Origin: Roseateles sp. SL47
GTDB taxonomy: Bacteria; Pseudomonadota; Gammaproteobacteria; Burkholderiales; Burkholderiaceae_C
Direction of reading: 5' to 3'
Assembly: GCF_026625885.1 (NCBI RefSeq)
Contig: NZ_CP113068.1
Span: 4,898,001-4,962,000 of the forward strand
DNA: 64,000 nucleotides
Part shown: piece by piece, positions 1 to 13,070 of the stretch
Position numbering within the stretch: the stretch's first letter is position 1
Layout of the letters: each line of letters opens with the position of its first letter
The notes under the pieces: generated by a model
Database searches by the model: none
What the model saw: only the letters and a program-made list of their open reading frames with translations
Told to the model about the DNA's origin: nothing
Made by a program: the position numbers and the translations under genes

Positions 1-276
1 CTGGATCAGGCCGTCCTTGGCCAGTTGCTCGTCCTTCAGGGGAGCGTCCGACGCGCCGAAATCGACCGTCTTGGCCTGGATCTGCTTGATGCCAGCGCCG
101 GAACCGACGGATTGATAGTTGATGCGAACGCCAGTGGCCTTGTTGTAGGCATCGGCCCACTTGGTGTACACGGGGGCCGGGAACGAAGCGCCGGCGCCGG
201 TCACTTCCTGGGCCTGGGCCACCGAGAACACGGTAGCGCAAGCGGCAAACAGCAGGCCAGCACGGAGTTGATTCAT
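1..276 (-). CDS. pstS: Phosphate ABC transporter substrate-binding protein PstS (5' part only)
   Basis: This is the first 92 codons of a gene that runs off the left edge. The protein begins with a cleavable signal peptide (hydrophobic [16 protein letters not shown]) followed by [20 protein letters not shown], the conserved start of mature PstS, and by a [10 protein letters not shown] phosphate-loop segment. PstS is the periplasmic phosphate-binding component of the high-affinity Pst uptake system. I placed the start at 276; an in-frame ATG six bases upstream (282) lies closer to an AGGA sequence and is equally possible. The rest of the pst operon would lie to the left, outside the window. Confidence 0.93.
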   Translation of the reverse strand, partial: MNQLRAGLLFAACATVFSVAQAQEVTGAGASFPAPVYTKWADAYNKATGVRINYQSVGSGAGIKQIQAKTVDFGASDAPLKDEQLAKDGLIQ

Positions 277-282
277 GGTCAT

Positions 283-687
283 TCAGTCCTATCGCTAGGT
301 TTGTTGGCGAACGGAACAGATGGTATGAACCGAATGTGACACAACAGTGACGGATATGACAGTGCAGGTGGCGCCGCCCCATCAGGTGGGCGCGATGCGG
401 CAGATCCTGCGGCACCCATGCCCGAGCGGGGGCCCACCAAGGAGGTGAGGTTGAACTACTCCGGGAGCCGTCGCCCGGGCCTTCGGAGCTGTCATATTCG
501 ATTCACCCCGCTGTCATGTTCGCCTTTTAGGCTCTCACGGCTGGATGACCCGCCATCACCACGCACTCCATCAGGAGCCAGTCGGGCGGGTCAAGTGGGG
601 AGAAAGGCTTCAGCACCCGAAGAGTCAGCGCACCGACGCGACCGATACCATCAATACCAACAATTCCAACGATATCCAATGCACATG
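283..687. other. Intergenic region without a protein-coding gene
   Basis: No convincing reading frame lies between pstS and glmM. The stretch holds the candidate Pho box for pstS. On the plus strand it also holds a second pair of CTGTCAT repeats (489-495 and 511-517, exactly 22 bases apart) about 170 bases before a plus-strand terminator. A short plus-strand transcript is conceivable; see the findings. Confidence 0.5.
333..364 (-). promoter_or_regulatory. Candidate PhoB (Pho box) site upstream of pstS
   Basis: About 60-90 bases upstream of pstS the minus strand reads CTGTCATATCC, then GTCACTGTTGT and GTCACATTCGG. These resemble 11-base Pho-box units (CTGTCAT plus four), although the second and third units are imperfect. 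pstS is a classical PhoB target, so the location fits. The assignment rests on the imperfect repeats only. Confidence 0.4.
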
Positions 688-717
688 GCGCCGGGCCCCG
701 CCCGGCGCTTTCTTTTA
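688..717 (+). terminator. Rho-independent terminator, plus strand
   Basis: A 9-bp perfect stem (GCGCCGGGC / GCCCGGCGC) with a CCC loop is followed by TTTCTTTT on the plus strand. No plus-strand gene is visible upstream. The T-run is on the wrong side to serve the minus-strand glmM gene. Confidence 0.65.
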
Positions 718-721
718 AGGG

Positions 722-2056
722 TTAACCCTTGATTGCAGCCGCCAGGCGTTCAGCGCAGCGCTGGGCCAGGTCGGCGTCACTGGCTTCCACCATCACCCGC
801 AGCAGCGGCTCGGTGCCGGACTTGCGGATCAGCACCCGCCCCCGGTCACCCAGCTCGGCCATCACTTCGGCTTCGGTGCGGGCCAGTGCGGAATTGCTCT
901 TCCAATCCTGCTGGTCGGCCTGCAAGCGCACGTTGATCAGCGTCTGGGGAAACAGCGTCACGCCTTCCAGCAGGTCCGCCAGCGGGCGACCACTGCGGGC
1001 CACGGCTTCCAGCACCAGCAGGCTGCTGACGATGCCGTCGCCGGTGGTGTGCTTGTCCAGGGCCAGCAGATGGCCAGAGCCCTCCCCGCCCAGCTGCCAG
1101 CCACGGTTGGCCAGCTCTTCCAGCACATAACGGTCGCCCACCTTGGCGCGGACAAATTCCACATCACGCTGGCGCAAGGCCAGTTCGACCGCCATGTTGG
1201 TCATCAGCGTACCCACTGCGCCAGGCACCCGCTCACCACGCGCCAGGCGGTCCGCCACCATCACAAACAGCAGCTCGTCGCCGTTGAACAGCCGCCCCTG
1301 GGCGTCCACCATCTGCAGGCGGTCGGCGTCACCGTCCAGGGCAATGCCGTAGTCCGCCTGGTGTTCCTTCACCGCCGCCACCAGGGCCTGCGGTGCGGTG
1401 GCGCCCACCTTGTCGTTGATGTTGAAACCATCGGGCTTGGTGCCGATGGAAATCACTTCCGCGCCCAGTTCATGGAAGACCGACGGCGCCACCTGGTAGG
1501 CCGCGCCGTTGGCCGCGTCCACCACCAGCTTCATGCCACGCATGCTGAGGTCGTTGCTGAAGCTGGCCTTGCAGAACTCGATGTAGCGCCCCTGGGCATC
1601 ATCCAGGCGGCGCGCACGGCCCAGGCTGGCCGAATCGACCCACACCGGGGACTCTTCCAGCACGGCTTCCACATCCAGCTCCCAGGCGTCCGGCAGCTTC
1701 TCGCCCTTGGAGGAGAAGAACTTGATGCCGTTGTCGGCGAACGGATTGTGGGAGGCGGAAATGACCACGCCCAGGTGCTGGCGCAAGGCACGGGTGAGAT
1801 ACGCAACACCCGGCGTGGGCAGCGGCCCGGTGAGCAACACGTTCACACCGGCCGAAGCAAAGCCGGCCTCCAGCGCCGACTCCAGCATGTAGCCGGAAAT
1901 ACGGGTGTCCTTGCCGATCAGAACGCTGGGCTTGGCATAACTGCGTTTGAGCACACGCCCCACCGCATGACCCAGTTGCAGCATGAAATCGGGGGTGATG
2001 GGCGTCTGACCCACCGTGCCGCGGATTCCATCGGTACCGAAATACTTCCGGCTCAT
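722..2056 (-). CDS. glmM: Phosphoglucosamine mutase GlmM
   Basis: GlmM converts glucosamine-6-phosphate to glucosamine-1-phosphate on the way to UDP-GlcNAc, the cytosolic precursor of peptidoglycan and LPS. The 444-residue protein matches the family length. It opens with [10 protein letters not shown], has the active-site phosphoserine in SASHNP at about Ser102, the metal-binding loop DGDADR near residue 243, and the C-terminal phosphate-binding motif [13 protein letters not shown] chose ATG 2056 (MSRKYFG), preceded by GAGG at nine bases, over an upstream TTG. It lies directly downstream of folP in the common ftsH-folP-glmM arrangement. Confidence 0.97.
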   Translation of the reverse strand: MSRKYFGTDGIRGTVGQTPITPDFMLQLGHAVGRVLKRSYAKPSVLIGKDTRISGYMLESALEAGFASAGVNVLLTGPLPTPGVAYLTRALRQHLGVVISASHNPFADNGIKFFSSKGEKLPDAWELDVEAVLEESPVWVDSASLGRARRLDDAQGRYIEFCKASFSNDLSMRGMKLVVDAANGAAYQVAPSVFHELGAEVISIGTKPDGFNINDKVGATAPQALVAAVKEHQADYGIALDGDADRLQMVDAQGRLFNGDELLFVMVADRLARGERVPGAVGTLMTNMAVELALRQRDVEFVRAKVGDRYVLEELANRGWQLGGEGSGHLLALDKHTTGDGIVSSLLVLEAVARSGRPLADLLEGVTLFPQTLINVRLQADQQDWKSNSALARTEAEVMAELGDRGRVLIRKSGTEPLLRVMVEASDADLAQRCAERLAAAIKG

Positions 2057-2118
2057 AAGGAGCAACCTCTGACTTTTCTATCTGGAGCCGTCATTGTCGC
2101 CCATGCGAACGGCGTATT

Positions 2119-2964
2119 TCAGCCCGTCGATCTGGTGAAGGCCTCCCAGACCTTGAGCGCGTCCACGGTAGCGGCGACATCATGCACCCGCACCACCCGG
2201 GCGCCGAGGGCCACGGTGGCCAGCGCCGCGCCAACACTGGCACTTTGGCGCTCATCCACCGCGCGGCCGGTGAGCGCGCCGAGTGTGCTCTTGCGGGACC
2301 AGCCCACCAGCAGCGGCCGGCCCATGTCCAGCAGTTCGCGCTGTCGGCGCTGCAGCTCGATGTTCTGCTCCACCGTCTTGGCAAAGCCATAGCCAGGGTC
2401 CAGTGTGATGCGCTCCGGCGCCACACCCAGGCCGATGAGCCGATCCAGCCGGACCTGAAGAAAGTCCCGGACTTCGGCCACCACATCGATGTAGCCGGTC
2501 TGCTGCTGCATGGTGGCGGGGTCGCCCCGCATGTGCATGAGGCAGATGCCGGCCGCCACATGGCTGGCCAGCAGCTCCTCGGCCCCAGCATCGCGCAGGG
2601 CCATGACGTCATTGATGATGTCCACGCCCAGGTCCAGCGCCCGCTGCATGACCTCGGTCTTGGAGGTGTCCACCGACACCGGCACCCCCAGGCTCAAGGC
2701 CGCCCGCAGCACCGGCTCCAGGCGGAGCCATTCCTCTTTCGCGCTGACCTTGGGGGCGCCGGGACGGGTGGATTCCGCCCCCAGATCGAGGATGTCCACC
2801 CCCTCGCCCAGCAACCGCTCGCAGAAGTCGATGGCCTTGCCCGGGTCGTTGTGCTGGCCACCGTCGGAAAAAGAATCCGGCGTGACGTTGACGATGCCCA
2901 TGACCAGAGGACGCTCCGACAGGTCCAGGTCAAAGCGGGTGGTTTTCCAGATCTGGGGACTCAT
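2119..2964 (-). CDS. folP: Dihydropteroate synthase FolP
   Basis: FolP condenses p-aminobenzoate with dihydropterin pyrophosphate in folate synthesis and is the sulfonamide target. The signature MGIVNVTPDSFSDGG lies near the N terminus, followed by DLGAESTRPGA, a SVDTSK strand and a C-terminal GWSRKS loop, all typical of the TIM-barrel family. ATG 2964 gives a normal-length protein of about 281 residues. The longer frame back to 3045 would start inside the ftsH terminator hairpin, so I reject it. It sits between ftsH and glmM, all on the minus strand. Confidence 0.95.
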   Translation of the reverse strand: MSPQIWKTTRFDLDLSERPLVMGIVNVTPDSFSDGGQHNDPGKAIDFCERLLGEGVDILDLGAESTRPGAPKVSAKEEWLRLEPVLRAALSLGVPVSVDTSKTEVMQRALDLGVDIINDVMALRDAGAEELLASHVAAGICLMHMRGDPATMQQQTGYIDVVAEVRDFLQVRLDRLIGLGVAPERITLDPGYGFAKTVEQNIELQRRQRELLDMGRPLLVGWSRKSTLGALTGRAVDERQSASVGAALATVALGARVVRVHDVAATVDALKVWEAFTRSTG

Positions 2965-3023
2965 GGGGCACGGACCTTCGTTTCCGACAAGACGGGGCTC
3001 AGCAAGACTAGCAACACAGTCAG

Positions 3024-3058
3024 CCAAAGAAAAAGGCCGGTTCATCAGAACCGGCCTT
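3024..3058 (-). terminator. Rho-independent terminator after ftsH
   Basis: On the minus strand an 11-bp perfect stem (AAGGCCGGTTC / GAACCGGCCTT) is followed by TTTTTCTTT. It lies 40 bases past the ftsH stop codon and just before the folP start, so folP-glmM must have their own promoter or depend on read-through. Confidence 0.85.
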
Positions 3059-3099
3059 GTGAGCGTACCGCATCAGCAGGGACTACGCCCTGCGCAGGG

Positions 3100-5004
3100 T
3101 CAAGCTGCGGCGTGCGCACCGCCCGTGGTCACGGCAGGCGTGCCACCGTTGTCAGGCTTGTTGGTGGGCGGCGTCCAGTCCTTCGGGGGACGTGGGGGAC
3201 GGCCTTCCATGATGTCTTCGATCTGCTCGGCATCGATGGTTTCCCACTCGAGCAGCGCGGTCGCCATGGCGTGCATCTTGTCCTGGTGCTCCTCGATCAG
3301 GCGACGGGCGGTGCTGTACTGCTCGTCGATGATCTTGCGGATCTCCTGGTCCACCTTGCGCATGGTTTCTTCCGACATGTTGGTGGTCTTGGTGACCGAA
3401 CGGCCCAGGAAGACTTCCCCTTCATTGTCGGCATAGACCATCGGACCCAGCTCGTCGGTCATGCCGTAGCGGGTGACCATGTCGCGGGCGATGGCCGTGG
3501 CGCGCTCGAAGTCATTGCTGGCGCCAGTGGTCATCTGGTTCATGAACACTTCTTCTGCAATCCGGCCACCGAACAGCACCGAGATGGTGGAGAGCATGCG
3601 CTCCTTGTCCATGCTGTAGCGATCGCCTTCCGGCAGCTGCATCGTCACGCCCAGGGCACGGCCACGCGGGATGACCGTGACCTTGTGGACCGGGTCGGTC
3701 TTGGGCAGAAGCCGCGCCACCAGGGCATGACCCGCCTCGTGATAGGCCGTGTTCTTGCGCTCTTCCTCGGGCATGACCATGGACTTGCGCTCGGGGCCCA
3801 TCATGATCTTGTCCTTGGCCTTTTCGAAGTCCTGCATGTCCACCACACGGCCATTGCGGCGCGCGGCAAACAGGGCAGCTTCGTTAACCAGGTTGGCCAG
3901 GTCAGCACCGGAGAAGCCGGGAGTGCCACGCGCCAGGATGTCGGCACGGACGTCCTGACCCACCGGCACCTTGCGCATGTGCACGTTCAGGATCTGCTCA
4001 CGGCCACGCACATCGGGCAGCGTCACATACACCTGACGGTCGAAACGACCGGGACGCAGCAGGGCCGGGTCCAGGATGTCCGGGCGGTTGGTGGCGGCCA
4101 TCACAATGACACCCAGGTTGGTGTCAAAGCCATCCATCTCCACCAGCATCTGGTTGAGGGTCTGCTCGCGTTCGTCGTTACCGCCGCCCAGGCCAGCGCC
4201 ACGATGGCGGCCGACGGCGTCGATTTCGTCCACGAAGATGATGCAGGGCGCGCTCTTCTTGGCCTGCTCGAACATGTCTCGCACGCGGGCAGCGCCCACA
4301 CCGACAAACATTTCGACGAAGTCAGAACCGGAAATGGTGAAGAACGGCACCTTGGCCTCACCGGCGATGGCCTTGGCCAGCAGCGTCTTGCCGGTGCCGG
4401 GAGGGCCCACAAGCAGCACGCCACGCGGAATACGACCGCCCAGCTTCTGGAATTTCTGCGGGTCCTTCAGGAAGTCGACCAGTTCCTTGACCTCTTCCTT
4501 GGCTTCGTCGCAACCAGCCACGTCAGCAAAGGTGGTCGAGTTGTTGGCCTCGTCCAGCATGCGCGCCTTGGACTTGCCGAAGCTGAACGCCCCGCCCTTG
4601 CCACCCCCCTGCATCTGGCGCATGAAATACACCCAGACGGCGATCAGCAACAGCATCGGGCCCCAGCTGAGCAGGATGCCCATCAGGACCGACGGCTCTT
4701 CGCGCGGCTTGACGTCGAACTTGACGCCGTAGTTGATCAGATCGCCCACCAGGCCGCGATCCAGGTACGTGGCCGTACTGCGCAGCTTGGTGCCATCGGT
4801 GGTGACGGCGTTGATTTCTGTGCCGGAGCCGCCCTCCTGGAGCGTCACCTGCTTGATCCGCTTGGCTCGGACTTCTTCGAGGAAGTCGGAGTAAGCGATT
4901 GGATTCCCCTGCGTTGCGCTGCGATCAAACTGCTTGAAGACAGTGAACAGCACCAGGGCGATCACCATCCACACAGCCACCTTCGAGAACCACTGATTGT
5001 TCAC
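3100..5004 (-). CDS. ftsH: ATP-dependent zinc metalloprotease FtsH
   Basis: FtsH is a hexameric membrane-anchored AAA+ protease that degrades misfolded membrane proteins and regulators such as LpxC. Two N-terminal transmembrane segments ([15 protein letters not shown] and the one around [13 protein letters not shown]) flank a periplasmic domain. The AAA module carries Walker A GPPGTGKT (near residue 200), IIFVDEIDA, and the second region of homology [20 protein letters not shown]. The zinc site HEAGH lies near residue 420. The start is GTG 5004 (VNNQWFSK) with AAGGAG six bases upstream; the 634-residue length is normal. The proline-rich tail is typical of beta-proteobacteria. Confidence 0.97.
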   Translation of the reverse strand: MNNQWFSKVAVWMVIALVLFTVFKQFDRSATQGNPIAYSDFLEEVRAKRIKQVTLQEGGSGTEINAVTTDGTKLRSTATYLDRGLVGDLINYGVKFDVKPREEPSVLMGILLSWGPMLLLIAVWVYFMRQMQGGGKGGAFSFGKSKARMLDEANNSTTFADVAGCDEAKEEVKELVDFLKDPQKFQKLGGRIPRGVLLVGPPGTGKTLLAKAIAGEAKVPFFTISGSDFVEMFVGVGAARVRDMFEQAKKSAPCIIFVDEIDAVGRHRGAGLGGGNDEREQTLNQMLVEMDGFDTNLGVIVMAATNRPDILDPALLRPGRFDRQVYVTLPDVRGREQILNVHMRKVPVGQDVRADILARGTPGFSGADLANLVNEAALFAARRNGRVVDMQDFEKAKDKIMMGPERKSMVMPEEERKNTAYHEAGHALVARLLPKTDPVHKVTVIPRGRALGVTMQLPEGDRYSMDKERMLSTISVLFGGRIAEEVFMNQMTTGASNDFERATAIARDMVTRYGMTDELGPMVYADNEGEVFLGRSVTKTTNMSEETMRKVDQEIRKIIDEQYSTARRLIEEHQDKMHAMATALLEWETIDAEQIEDIMEGRPPRPPKDWTPPTNKPDNGGTPAVTTGGAHAAA

Positions 5005-5261
5005 CGCGACTCCTTCATCTTTCCGTCCCCTGCTGCCGACAGAAACTTCCATGGCGCAGGACTTGGACGGTACATGGGGTTGATTCTAGGACAGTCAAGT
5101 CCCCACCCCTGATTGGCAATTCCATGTCCGTCGATAGATATTGCCACGGTCGAAGCCGCAGATGGCTTCGAAGAATGGGTTTACTACCGATTTGCTTGAG
5201 CTTTTATGCGAATTTCGGCCTACATCGGGCCCAAAAAGCGGCCGAGCAGCCTGGAGGCCGA

Positions 5262-5933
5262 TCAGCGCTTCAAACCGATGCCTACCAGGAAATTTTCTGA
5301 AGATTTGTCACGGGAAGCCTTGGGTTTCGCCGTTTTCACCTTCCGAAACTGTTCCTTGAACGCTTTCACCAGCTCATCGTAACCGGCGCCATGAAACACC
5401 TTGGCCACCAGAGCCCCCTCGGGTTTGAGGTGTTTGGCAGAAAAATCCAACGCCAGCTCGATCAGATGGGCAATGCGGGCGGCATCCGTGGTGGCGATAC
5501 CGGAGAGGTTGGGCGCCATGTCAGACACCACCAGATCGACCGGGGCACCCTGCAGCGACGCTTCCAGCTGGGCCAGCACGGCGTCTTCGCGGAAATCGCC
5601 CTGAATGAACTCCACGCCTTCAATCGGCTCGAACTCCAGCAGGTCCAGCGCAATGATGCGGCCGTTGAGCTGCCCGGCGGCCGCGCCACCAACGCCCGCT
5701 TCCTTCGGGGCGAAGCGGCGACGCAGATACTGGCTCCAGGCGCCGGGTGACGCGCCCAGGTCCACCACCACCTGGCCGGGGCGGATCAGCTGGAATTCCT
5801 CGTCGATCTCCTTCAGCTTGTAGGCCGCACGGGAGCGGAAGCCCTCTTTTTGGGCCAATTTCACGTAGGGATCGTTGACGTGCTGGTTCAGCCACGCCTT
5901 GTTCACCTTCTTGCTTTTGGTGTCGACTTTCAT
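5262..5933 (-). CDS. rlmE: 23S rRNA (uridine-2'-O)-methyltransferase RlmE (FtsJ)
   Basis: RlmE methylates U2552 of 23S rRNA late in 50S assembly. The protein shows the FtsJ Rossmann motif [15 protein letters not shown], the conserved SDMAPNLSG block and a C-terminal KAFHG-like element ([14 protein letters not shown]), with catalytic lysines in the expected places. I chose ATG 5933 ([19 protein letters not shown]), which gives a normal 223 residues; a longer open frame upstream overlaps yhbY antisense. It is divergent from yhbY and upstream of ftsH, the widely conserved yhbY/rlmE/ftsH cluster. Confidence 0.96.
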   Translation of the reverse strand: MKVDTKSKKVNKAWLNQHVNDPYVKLAQKEGFRSRAAYKLKEIDEEFQLIRPGQVVVDLGASPGAWSQYLRRRFAPKEAGVGGAAAGQLNGRIIALDLLEFEPIEGVEFIQGDFREDAVLAQLEASLQGAPVDLVVSDMAPNLSGIATTDAARIAHLIELALDFSAKHLKPEGALVAKVFHGAGYDELVKAFKEQFRKVKTAKPKASRDKSSENFLVGIGLKR

Positions 5934-5963
5934 TGCTCGGACTTCATTCGCGATAATGGGCAC

Positions 5964-6440
5964 ATGCCTGCTATTCAATTGACCCCTGCCCAGCGCAAGG
6001 ACAAACGCGCCGATGCCCATCACCTGGATCCTGTGGTGATGATAGGCGCGGACGGTCTCACCCCTGCGGTGACCAAGGAAGTCGACGCCGCGCTCAAGGC
6101 CCATGGCCTGATCAAGGTGCGTGTGATGTCGGACGACCGCGAGGGCCGCGAGACCATCCTGGCCACCCTGGCCGACCAACTGGACGCCGCCCCCATTCAG
6201 CACATCGGCAAGCTGCTGGTGTTGTGGCGTCCGGCCGAGGAGAAGGAAAAGGCTGTCCGTGAAGACGCCCGCCCTGCTCCGAAAATGGTGAAGATCGTGA
6301 AATTCTCCAAGAGCGGCAACAACCGCCCCCAGATCAAGAAGGTGCAAGTGCTGGGCAACCAGCGCGTGACCCAGGGCGGCGAGATCAAGCGCGCCAAGAA
6401 GCCGCGCCAGACCAGCGTCAAGAAGTCCAGCGCCACCTGA
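5964..6440 (+). CDS. yhbY: Ribosome-assembly RNA-binding protein YhbY (CRM domain)
   Basis: A CRM-domain protein associated with pre-50S ribosomes. The first ~100 residues hold the domain ([20 protein letters not shown], a GADGLT turn, then the [13 protein letters not shown] helix-strand). The basic, low-complexity tail of about 50 residues ([14 protein letters not shown]) is longer than the E. coli protein. ATG 5964 leaves only 30 bases to the divergent rlmE start, so the two genes share a promoter region. A terminator follows. Confidence 0.93.
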   Translation: MPAIQLTPAQRKDKRADAHHLDPVVMIGADGLTPAVTKEVDAALKAHGLIKVRVMSDDREGRETILATLADQLDAAPIQHIGKLLVLWRPAEEKEKAVREDARPAPKMVKIVKFSKSGNNRPQIKKVQVLGNQRVTQGGEIKRAKKPRQTSVKKSSAT

Positions 6441-6470
6441 GGCGCTCGCTCCGGACCCATCGCCCCACCA

Positions 6471-6496
6471 GGACGGCCATGGCCGTCCTTTTTTAC
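6471..6496 (+). terminator. Rho-independent terminator after yhbY
   Basis: A self-complementary GGACGGCC AT GGCCGTCC hairpin is followed by six T residues, 30 bases past the yhbY stop. It overlaps the 3' end of the convergent DUF4149 gene. Confidence 0.85.
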
Positions 6497-6942
6497 GCCT
6501 GGACCCCTGCGCCCGGCCGCGGCACCACCCGCCAGGCCAGCATCAGCACCGCGATCAGCCGCAGCCCGAAGAACACCATGGACACCGCATGCAGCTGCAG
6601 GAAGGTCCAGGTGCCCGTGCCCTGCTTGGCCGCTTCCATCAAGGGTTGCAGGCCGTAATAACCCAGCACCGTCAGCAGCAGCGCCACCAGCGGAAGCACC
6701 ATCGGCCAGCCCATGGCAGACCCCTGCGACAGGCCATCCCGTTGCAGGCGGCGCTCCATCATGACCAGCAGCAGGCCTGCCGCCAGGGCGATGCGGGCAT
6801 CCATCTCGAACAGCCGACCCACATACAGGCCAGCCTGGGAGCGCTCCAACGCGGCAAAGGCGTTCGGCGCAGCCAGCAGCGCCACCGTGAGCAGCTCACC
6901 TGCCCACAAGGCCGCCAGCAGCGCACGGAGGCGGCTCAGCAT
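6493..6942 (-). CDS. DUF4149-family inner-membrane protein
   Basis: A 149-residue protein with about four hydrophobic segments ([67 protein letters not shown]). The pattern and the position directly after greA match the DUF4149 family of beta-proteobacteria, whose function is unknown. Its ATG overlaps the greA stop (TGATG), so it is probably translated from the greA mRNA. Confidence 0.8.
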   Translation of the reverse strand: MLSRLRALLAALWAGELLTVALLAAPNAFAALERSQAGLYVGRLFEMDARIALAAGLLLVMMERRLQRDGLSQGSAMGWPMVLPLVALLLTVLGYYGLQPLMEAAKQGTGTWTFLQLHAVSMVFFGLRLIAVLMLAWRVVPRPGAGVQA

Positions 6943-7418
6943 CAGAGATACCGGACGTCGACGATCTCGTAGCGCTTGATGCCCCCCGGGGCTTGCACTT
7001 CGGCCACATCACCGGCTTCCTTGCCGATCAGGGCACGTGCAATGGGGGAACTGATCGAGATCAGACCCTGCTTGAGGTCGGCCTCGTCATCACCCACGAT
7101 CTGGTAGGTGACAGCGGCGCCGCTTTCCTCTTCTTCCAGATCCACGGTGGTGCCAAACACCACGCGGCCGCCCGCATCCAGTTCGGACGGGTCGATCACC
7201 TGGGCGGCAGCCAGCTTGCCTTCGATTTCAAGAATGCGGCCTTCGATGAAGCCCTGCTTGTCCTTGGCCGCTTCATATTCGGCGTTTTCGGACAGGTCAC
7301 CTTGCGCGCGAGCCTCCGAAATGGCGTTGATCACGGCATGACGCTCGACCGTCTTGAGTCGATGCAGTTCTTCCTTCAGCTTTTCAGCGCCGCGCTTGGT
7401 CAGTGGGATCGTGGCCAT
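6942..7418 (-). CDS. greA: Transcription elongation factor GreA
   Basis: GreA rescues backtracked RNA polymerase by stimulating transcript cleavage. The 158-residue protein has the N-terminal coiled coil ([20 protein letters not shown]) with the acidic tip [16 protein letters not shown] that enters the secondary channel. The C-terminal FKBP-like domain ends in [19 protein letters not shown]. The start is ATG 7418 ([10 protein letters not shown]) with AAGG upstream. It lies downstream of carB, separated from it by a terminator. Confidence 0.97.
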   Translation of the reverse strand: MATIPLTKRGAEKLKEELHRLKTVERHAVINAISEARAQGDLSENAEYEAAKDKQGFIEGRILEIEGKLAAAQVIDPSELDAGGRVVFGTTVDLEEEESGAAVTYQIVGDDEADLKQGLISISSPIARALIGKEAGDVAEVQAPGGIKRYEIVDVRYL

Positions 7419-7433
7419 GTGTAGAACCTTGAA

Positions 7434-7483
7434 AAACAAAACAAACCGCCGCTGCCGCTCAGGGACGCTGAGCAGCGGCGGCG
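7434..7483 (-). terminator. Rho-independent terminator between carB and greA
   Basis: On the minus strand a long GC-rich hairpin (CCGCCGCTGCTCAG pairing with CTGAGCGGCAGCGGCGG, with a small bulge) is followed by TTTGTTTTGTTTTT. It lies 18 bases past the carB stop. Confidence 0.8.
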
Positions 7484-7500
7484 GAATGGGTGACACCAGT

Positions 7501-10767
<3,267 letters not shown>

Positions 10768-10779
10768 TGCGGGTCTCCA

Positions 10780-11940
10780 TCAGGCCTTGGACATCAGACC
10801 GATGAAGCGGTCGAACAGATAGGAAATGTCATGCGGGCCGGGGCTGGCTTCCGGGTGACCCTGGAAGCAGAAGGCCGGCTTGTCGGTACGGGCCAGGCCC
10901 TGCAGCGTGCCGTCGAACAGGCTGATGTGGGTGGCACGCAGATTCGCGGGCAGCGATTCCGGGTCCACCGCGAAACCGTGGTTCTGGCTGGTGATGCTGA
11001 CGCGGCCGTTGTCCAGGTCCTTGACCGGATGGTTGGCCCCGTGGTGGCCGAACTTCATCTTGAAGGTCTTGGCACCGGAGGCCAGGGCCATGATCTGGTG
11101 ACCCAGGCAGATGCCGAAGGTCGGGATGCCGGCTTCGATCAGCTGAGCGGTGGCCTTGATGGCGTAATCACAGGGCTCCGGATCGCCGGGGCCGTTGGAC
11201 AGGAACACACCATCGGGTTCCAGGTCAAACACCTCGGAGGCCGGCGTCTGGGCCGGCACGATGGTGATGCGGCACCCGCGCGACGCGAGCATGCGCAGGA
11301 TGTTGCTCTTCACGCCGAAGTCGTAGGCCACGACATGGAAGCGCGGGGCGGCCTGGTCGCCATACCCCTTGCCCAGGGTCCATTCGGTCTGGGTCCAGGT
11401 TTCGCGCTCGGTGCGGCTGACGACCTTGGCCAGATCCAGGCCGGCCATGCTGGGCGCGCCCTTGGCGAGCTGGATGGCTTCCTGGATGTGCGCCTCGGTG
11501 ATCGGCTCACCCGCCTTCAGTGCCAGGATGCAGCCGTTCTGGGCCCCCTTCTCACGCAGCACGCGGGTGAGGCGACGGGTGTCGATGTCGGCGATGGCGA
11601 CGGTGCCTTCGTCCTGCAGGTACTGGCGCAGCGAACGCGTCTTGCGGAAGTTGGAATCAAGGACCGGAGCTTCCTTGATGATCAGGCCTGCGGCATGGAT
11701 CTTCGTCGCCTCGACGTCCTCATCATTGACGCCATAGTTGCCGATGTGCGGATACGTCAGGGTGACGATCTGGCGGCAGTAGCTGGGATCAGTGAGGATT
11801 TCTTGGTAGCCGGTGAGCGAGGTGTTGAACACCACTTCACCGACGGTCCGGCCGGCAGCGCCGAGCGCGGAACCCTTGAAGACCGTGCCGTCTGCCAGGG
11901 CGAGGATCGCTGGGGGGAGGGAAAGCAGATCGGGCAGCAC
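10780..11940 (-). CDS. carA: Carbamoyl-phosphate synthase small (glutaminase) subunit CarA
   Basis: CarA hydrolyses glutamine and channels the ammonia to CarB. The N-terminal CPSase_sm domain ([29 protein letters not shown]) is followed by a class I glutamine amidotransferase domain with [13 protein letters not shown], the nucleophile motif [13 protein letters not shown] and the catalytic pair in [14 protein letters not shown]. Its 386 residues are normal for the family. carA and carB form an operon read leftward. Confidence 0.98.
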   Translation of the reverse strand: MLPDLLSLPPAILALADGTVFKGSALGAAGRTVGEVVFNTSLTGYQEILTDPSYCRQIVTLTYPHIGNYGVNDEDVEATKIHAAGLIIKEAPVLDSNFRKTRSLRQYLQDEGTVAIADIDTRRLTRVLREKGAQNGCILALKAGEPITEAHIQEAIQLAKGAPSMAGLDLAKVVSRTERETWTQTEWTLGKGYGDQAAPRFHVVAYDFGVKSNILRMLASRGCRITIVPAQTPASEVFDLEPDGVFLSNGPGDPEPCDYAIKATAQLIEAGIPTFGICLGHQIMALASGAKTFKMKFGHHGANHPVKDLDNGRVSITSQNHGFAVDPESLPANLRATHISLFDGTLQGLARTDKPAFCFQGHPEASPGPHDISYLFDRFIGLMSKA

Positions 11941-12572
11941 GGGTAACTCCGTTGTTGTGCGCGCGCCCAGCTCTGCTCCAGCCCCAAGGGGCGGTGACGT
12001 CGGAGGCAGCAGGCTCTCTGCAGACCCTTCGGCGGTTCACTTCTCACTGAGCCTCCGATGCACATCCCTCCGTCCTGACGGGTGTGTGCATGCCTGGAAA
12101 CCCAGGCTCGGGGTTCGCGCTGTCCTGATGTAGCCTGATTAGGCTTTTGCGCTTGTCCGACCCCTGTTCCAACCCTGTTCTTGCATCAGCACGTGGACGT
12201 GCAGATGTGCTTAGAGGAGTGGGCGCCAAGGATGTTGAAGTGCGGTCAGCAGCTGCGTTGTGAAGTGTCCAGCCAGAAGAAAGGGTCAGTGAATTCCTGA
12301 TGCTGCTCAGAAGCCACTCGGGAAAGAGTGATTCCTTGCGAGGGGTGAAGTGTGCGGGGCGCGGTAGGTTGCGGGTAAACCTGCTGAGTATAGCCTGCCA
12401 GGGTATATACGGAGAAGATTTGCGCAAACGGAAGTGCGGGGCATGGGCGCCCTGCAATCCGTATCGGGTCAGGGCGTCACCACGGGGTGGCCGAGGGAGA
12501 CGGACGGAGGCGGGCGGAGGCGCCCGTTTCGGCCCTGCATGCACCGCGCGCACGTCCAGCATCCGTCGGGAA
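11941..12572. other. Long untranslated region upstream of carA
   Basis: About 630 bases separate carA from the next gene and no reading frame here looks coding. The carAB promoter and leader should lie in it. I see only a weak 5-bp hairpin (AGCCT GATT AGGCT, followed by TTTT) near 12131-12147 on the plus strand and no PyrR-type or riboswitch structure that I can defend. Confidence 0.4.
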
Positions 12573-12974
12573 TCAGCCCAGCGCGGCGATGCCAGCCTTC
12601 GCCACTTGCGCATCCTCAGAGGACTTCACGCCGCTGACGCCGACGGCGCCCAGGCAGTGGCCATCGACCATCACGGGCACGCCGCCTTCGAGCAGGCCTT
12701 CGAGCGGCACGCTGAGGAACGCGGCGCGGCCGTTGTTGACGATGTCCTCATAGACCTTCGATTCACGGCGGCCCATGGCGGCCACCTTGGCCTTGGCGGG
12801 CGCGATCACCGCGGAGCTGGCGGCGGCGCCGTCCTGGCGCTGCAGCCACAGAAGATGGCCGCCGTCGTCCACGATGGCGATGGTCACGGCCCACTGATGT
12901 TTGACGGCTTCGGCTTCGGCGGCGGCGGCGATGCGCTTGACGTCATCCAGGCTGAGATAGGGCTTCTGCTTCAT
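12573..12974 (-). CDS. GlcG/HbpS-family heme-binding-like protein
   Basis: A 133-residue protein of the GlcG/HbpS (DUF336) fold. It begins with the usual LSLDDVKRIAAAAEAEA helix, then AVTIAIVDDGGHLLWLQRQDGA, the central KAKVAAMGRRESKVYEDIV and the glycine-rich end GGVPVMVDGHCLGAVGVSGVKSSEDAQVAKAG. Some family members bind heme or act in oxidative-stress sensing, others sit in glycolate loci. The neighbours give no hint which applies. No signal peptide is visible. Confidence 0.85.
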   Translation of the reverse strand: MKQKPYLSLDDVKRIAAAAEAEAVKHQWAVTIAIVDDGGHLLWLQRQDGAAASSAVIAPAKAKVAAMGRRESKVYEDIVNNGRAAFLSVPLEGLLEGGVPVMVDGHCLGAVGVSGVKSSEDAQVAKAGIAALG

Positions 12975-13070
12975 GGTGTTCAGATAGAAATCAATGGGGG
13001 AGATGCCACTTTAGCGAAGGTGTGGCGGTCACCCTACAATGGGGACAGTTTCTTTTTCATGGAGGCTCGT

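Noticed and set aside
418..732. Plus-strand frame between pstS and glmM
   Set aside because: Low-complexity Arg/Pro product, no ribosome site, and it runs through the terminator hairpin.
2182..5112. A 976-codon plus-strand open frame
   Set aside because: Antisense shadow of folP and ftsH, both of which have full family motifs.
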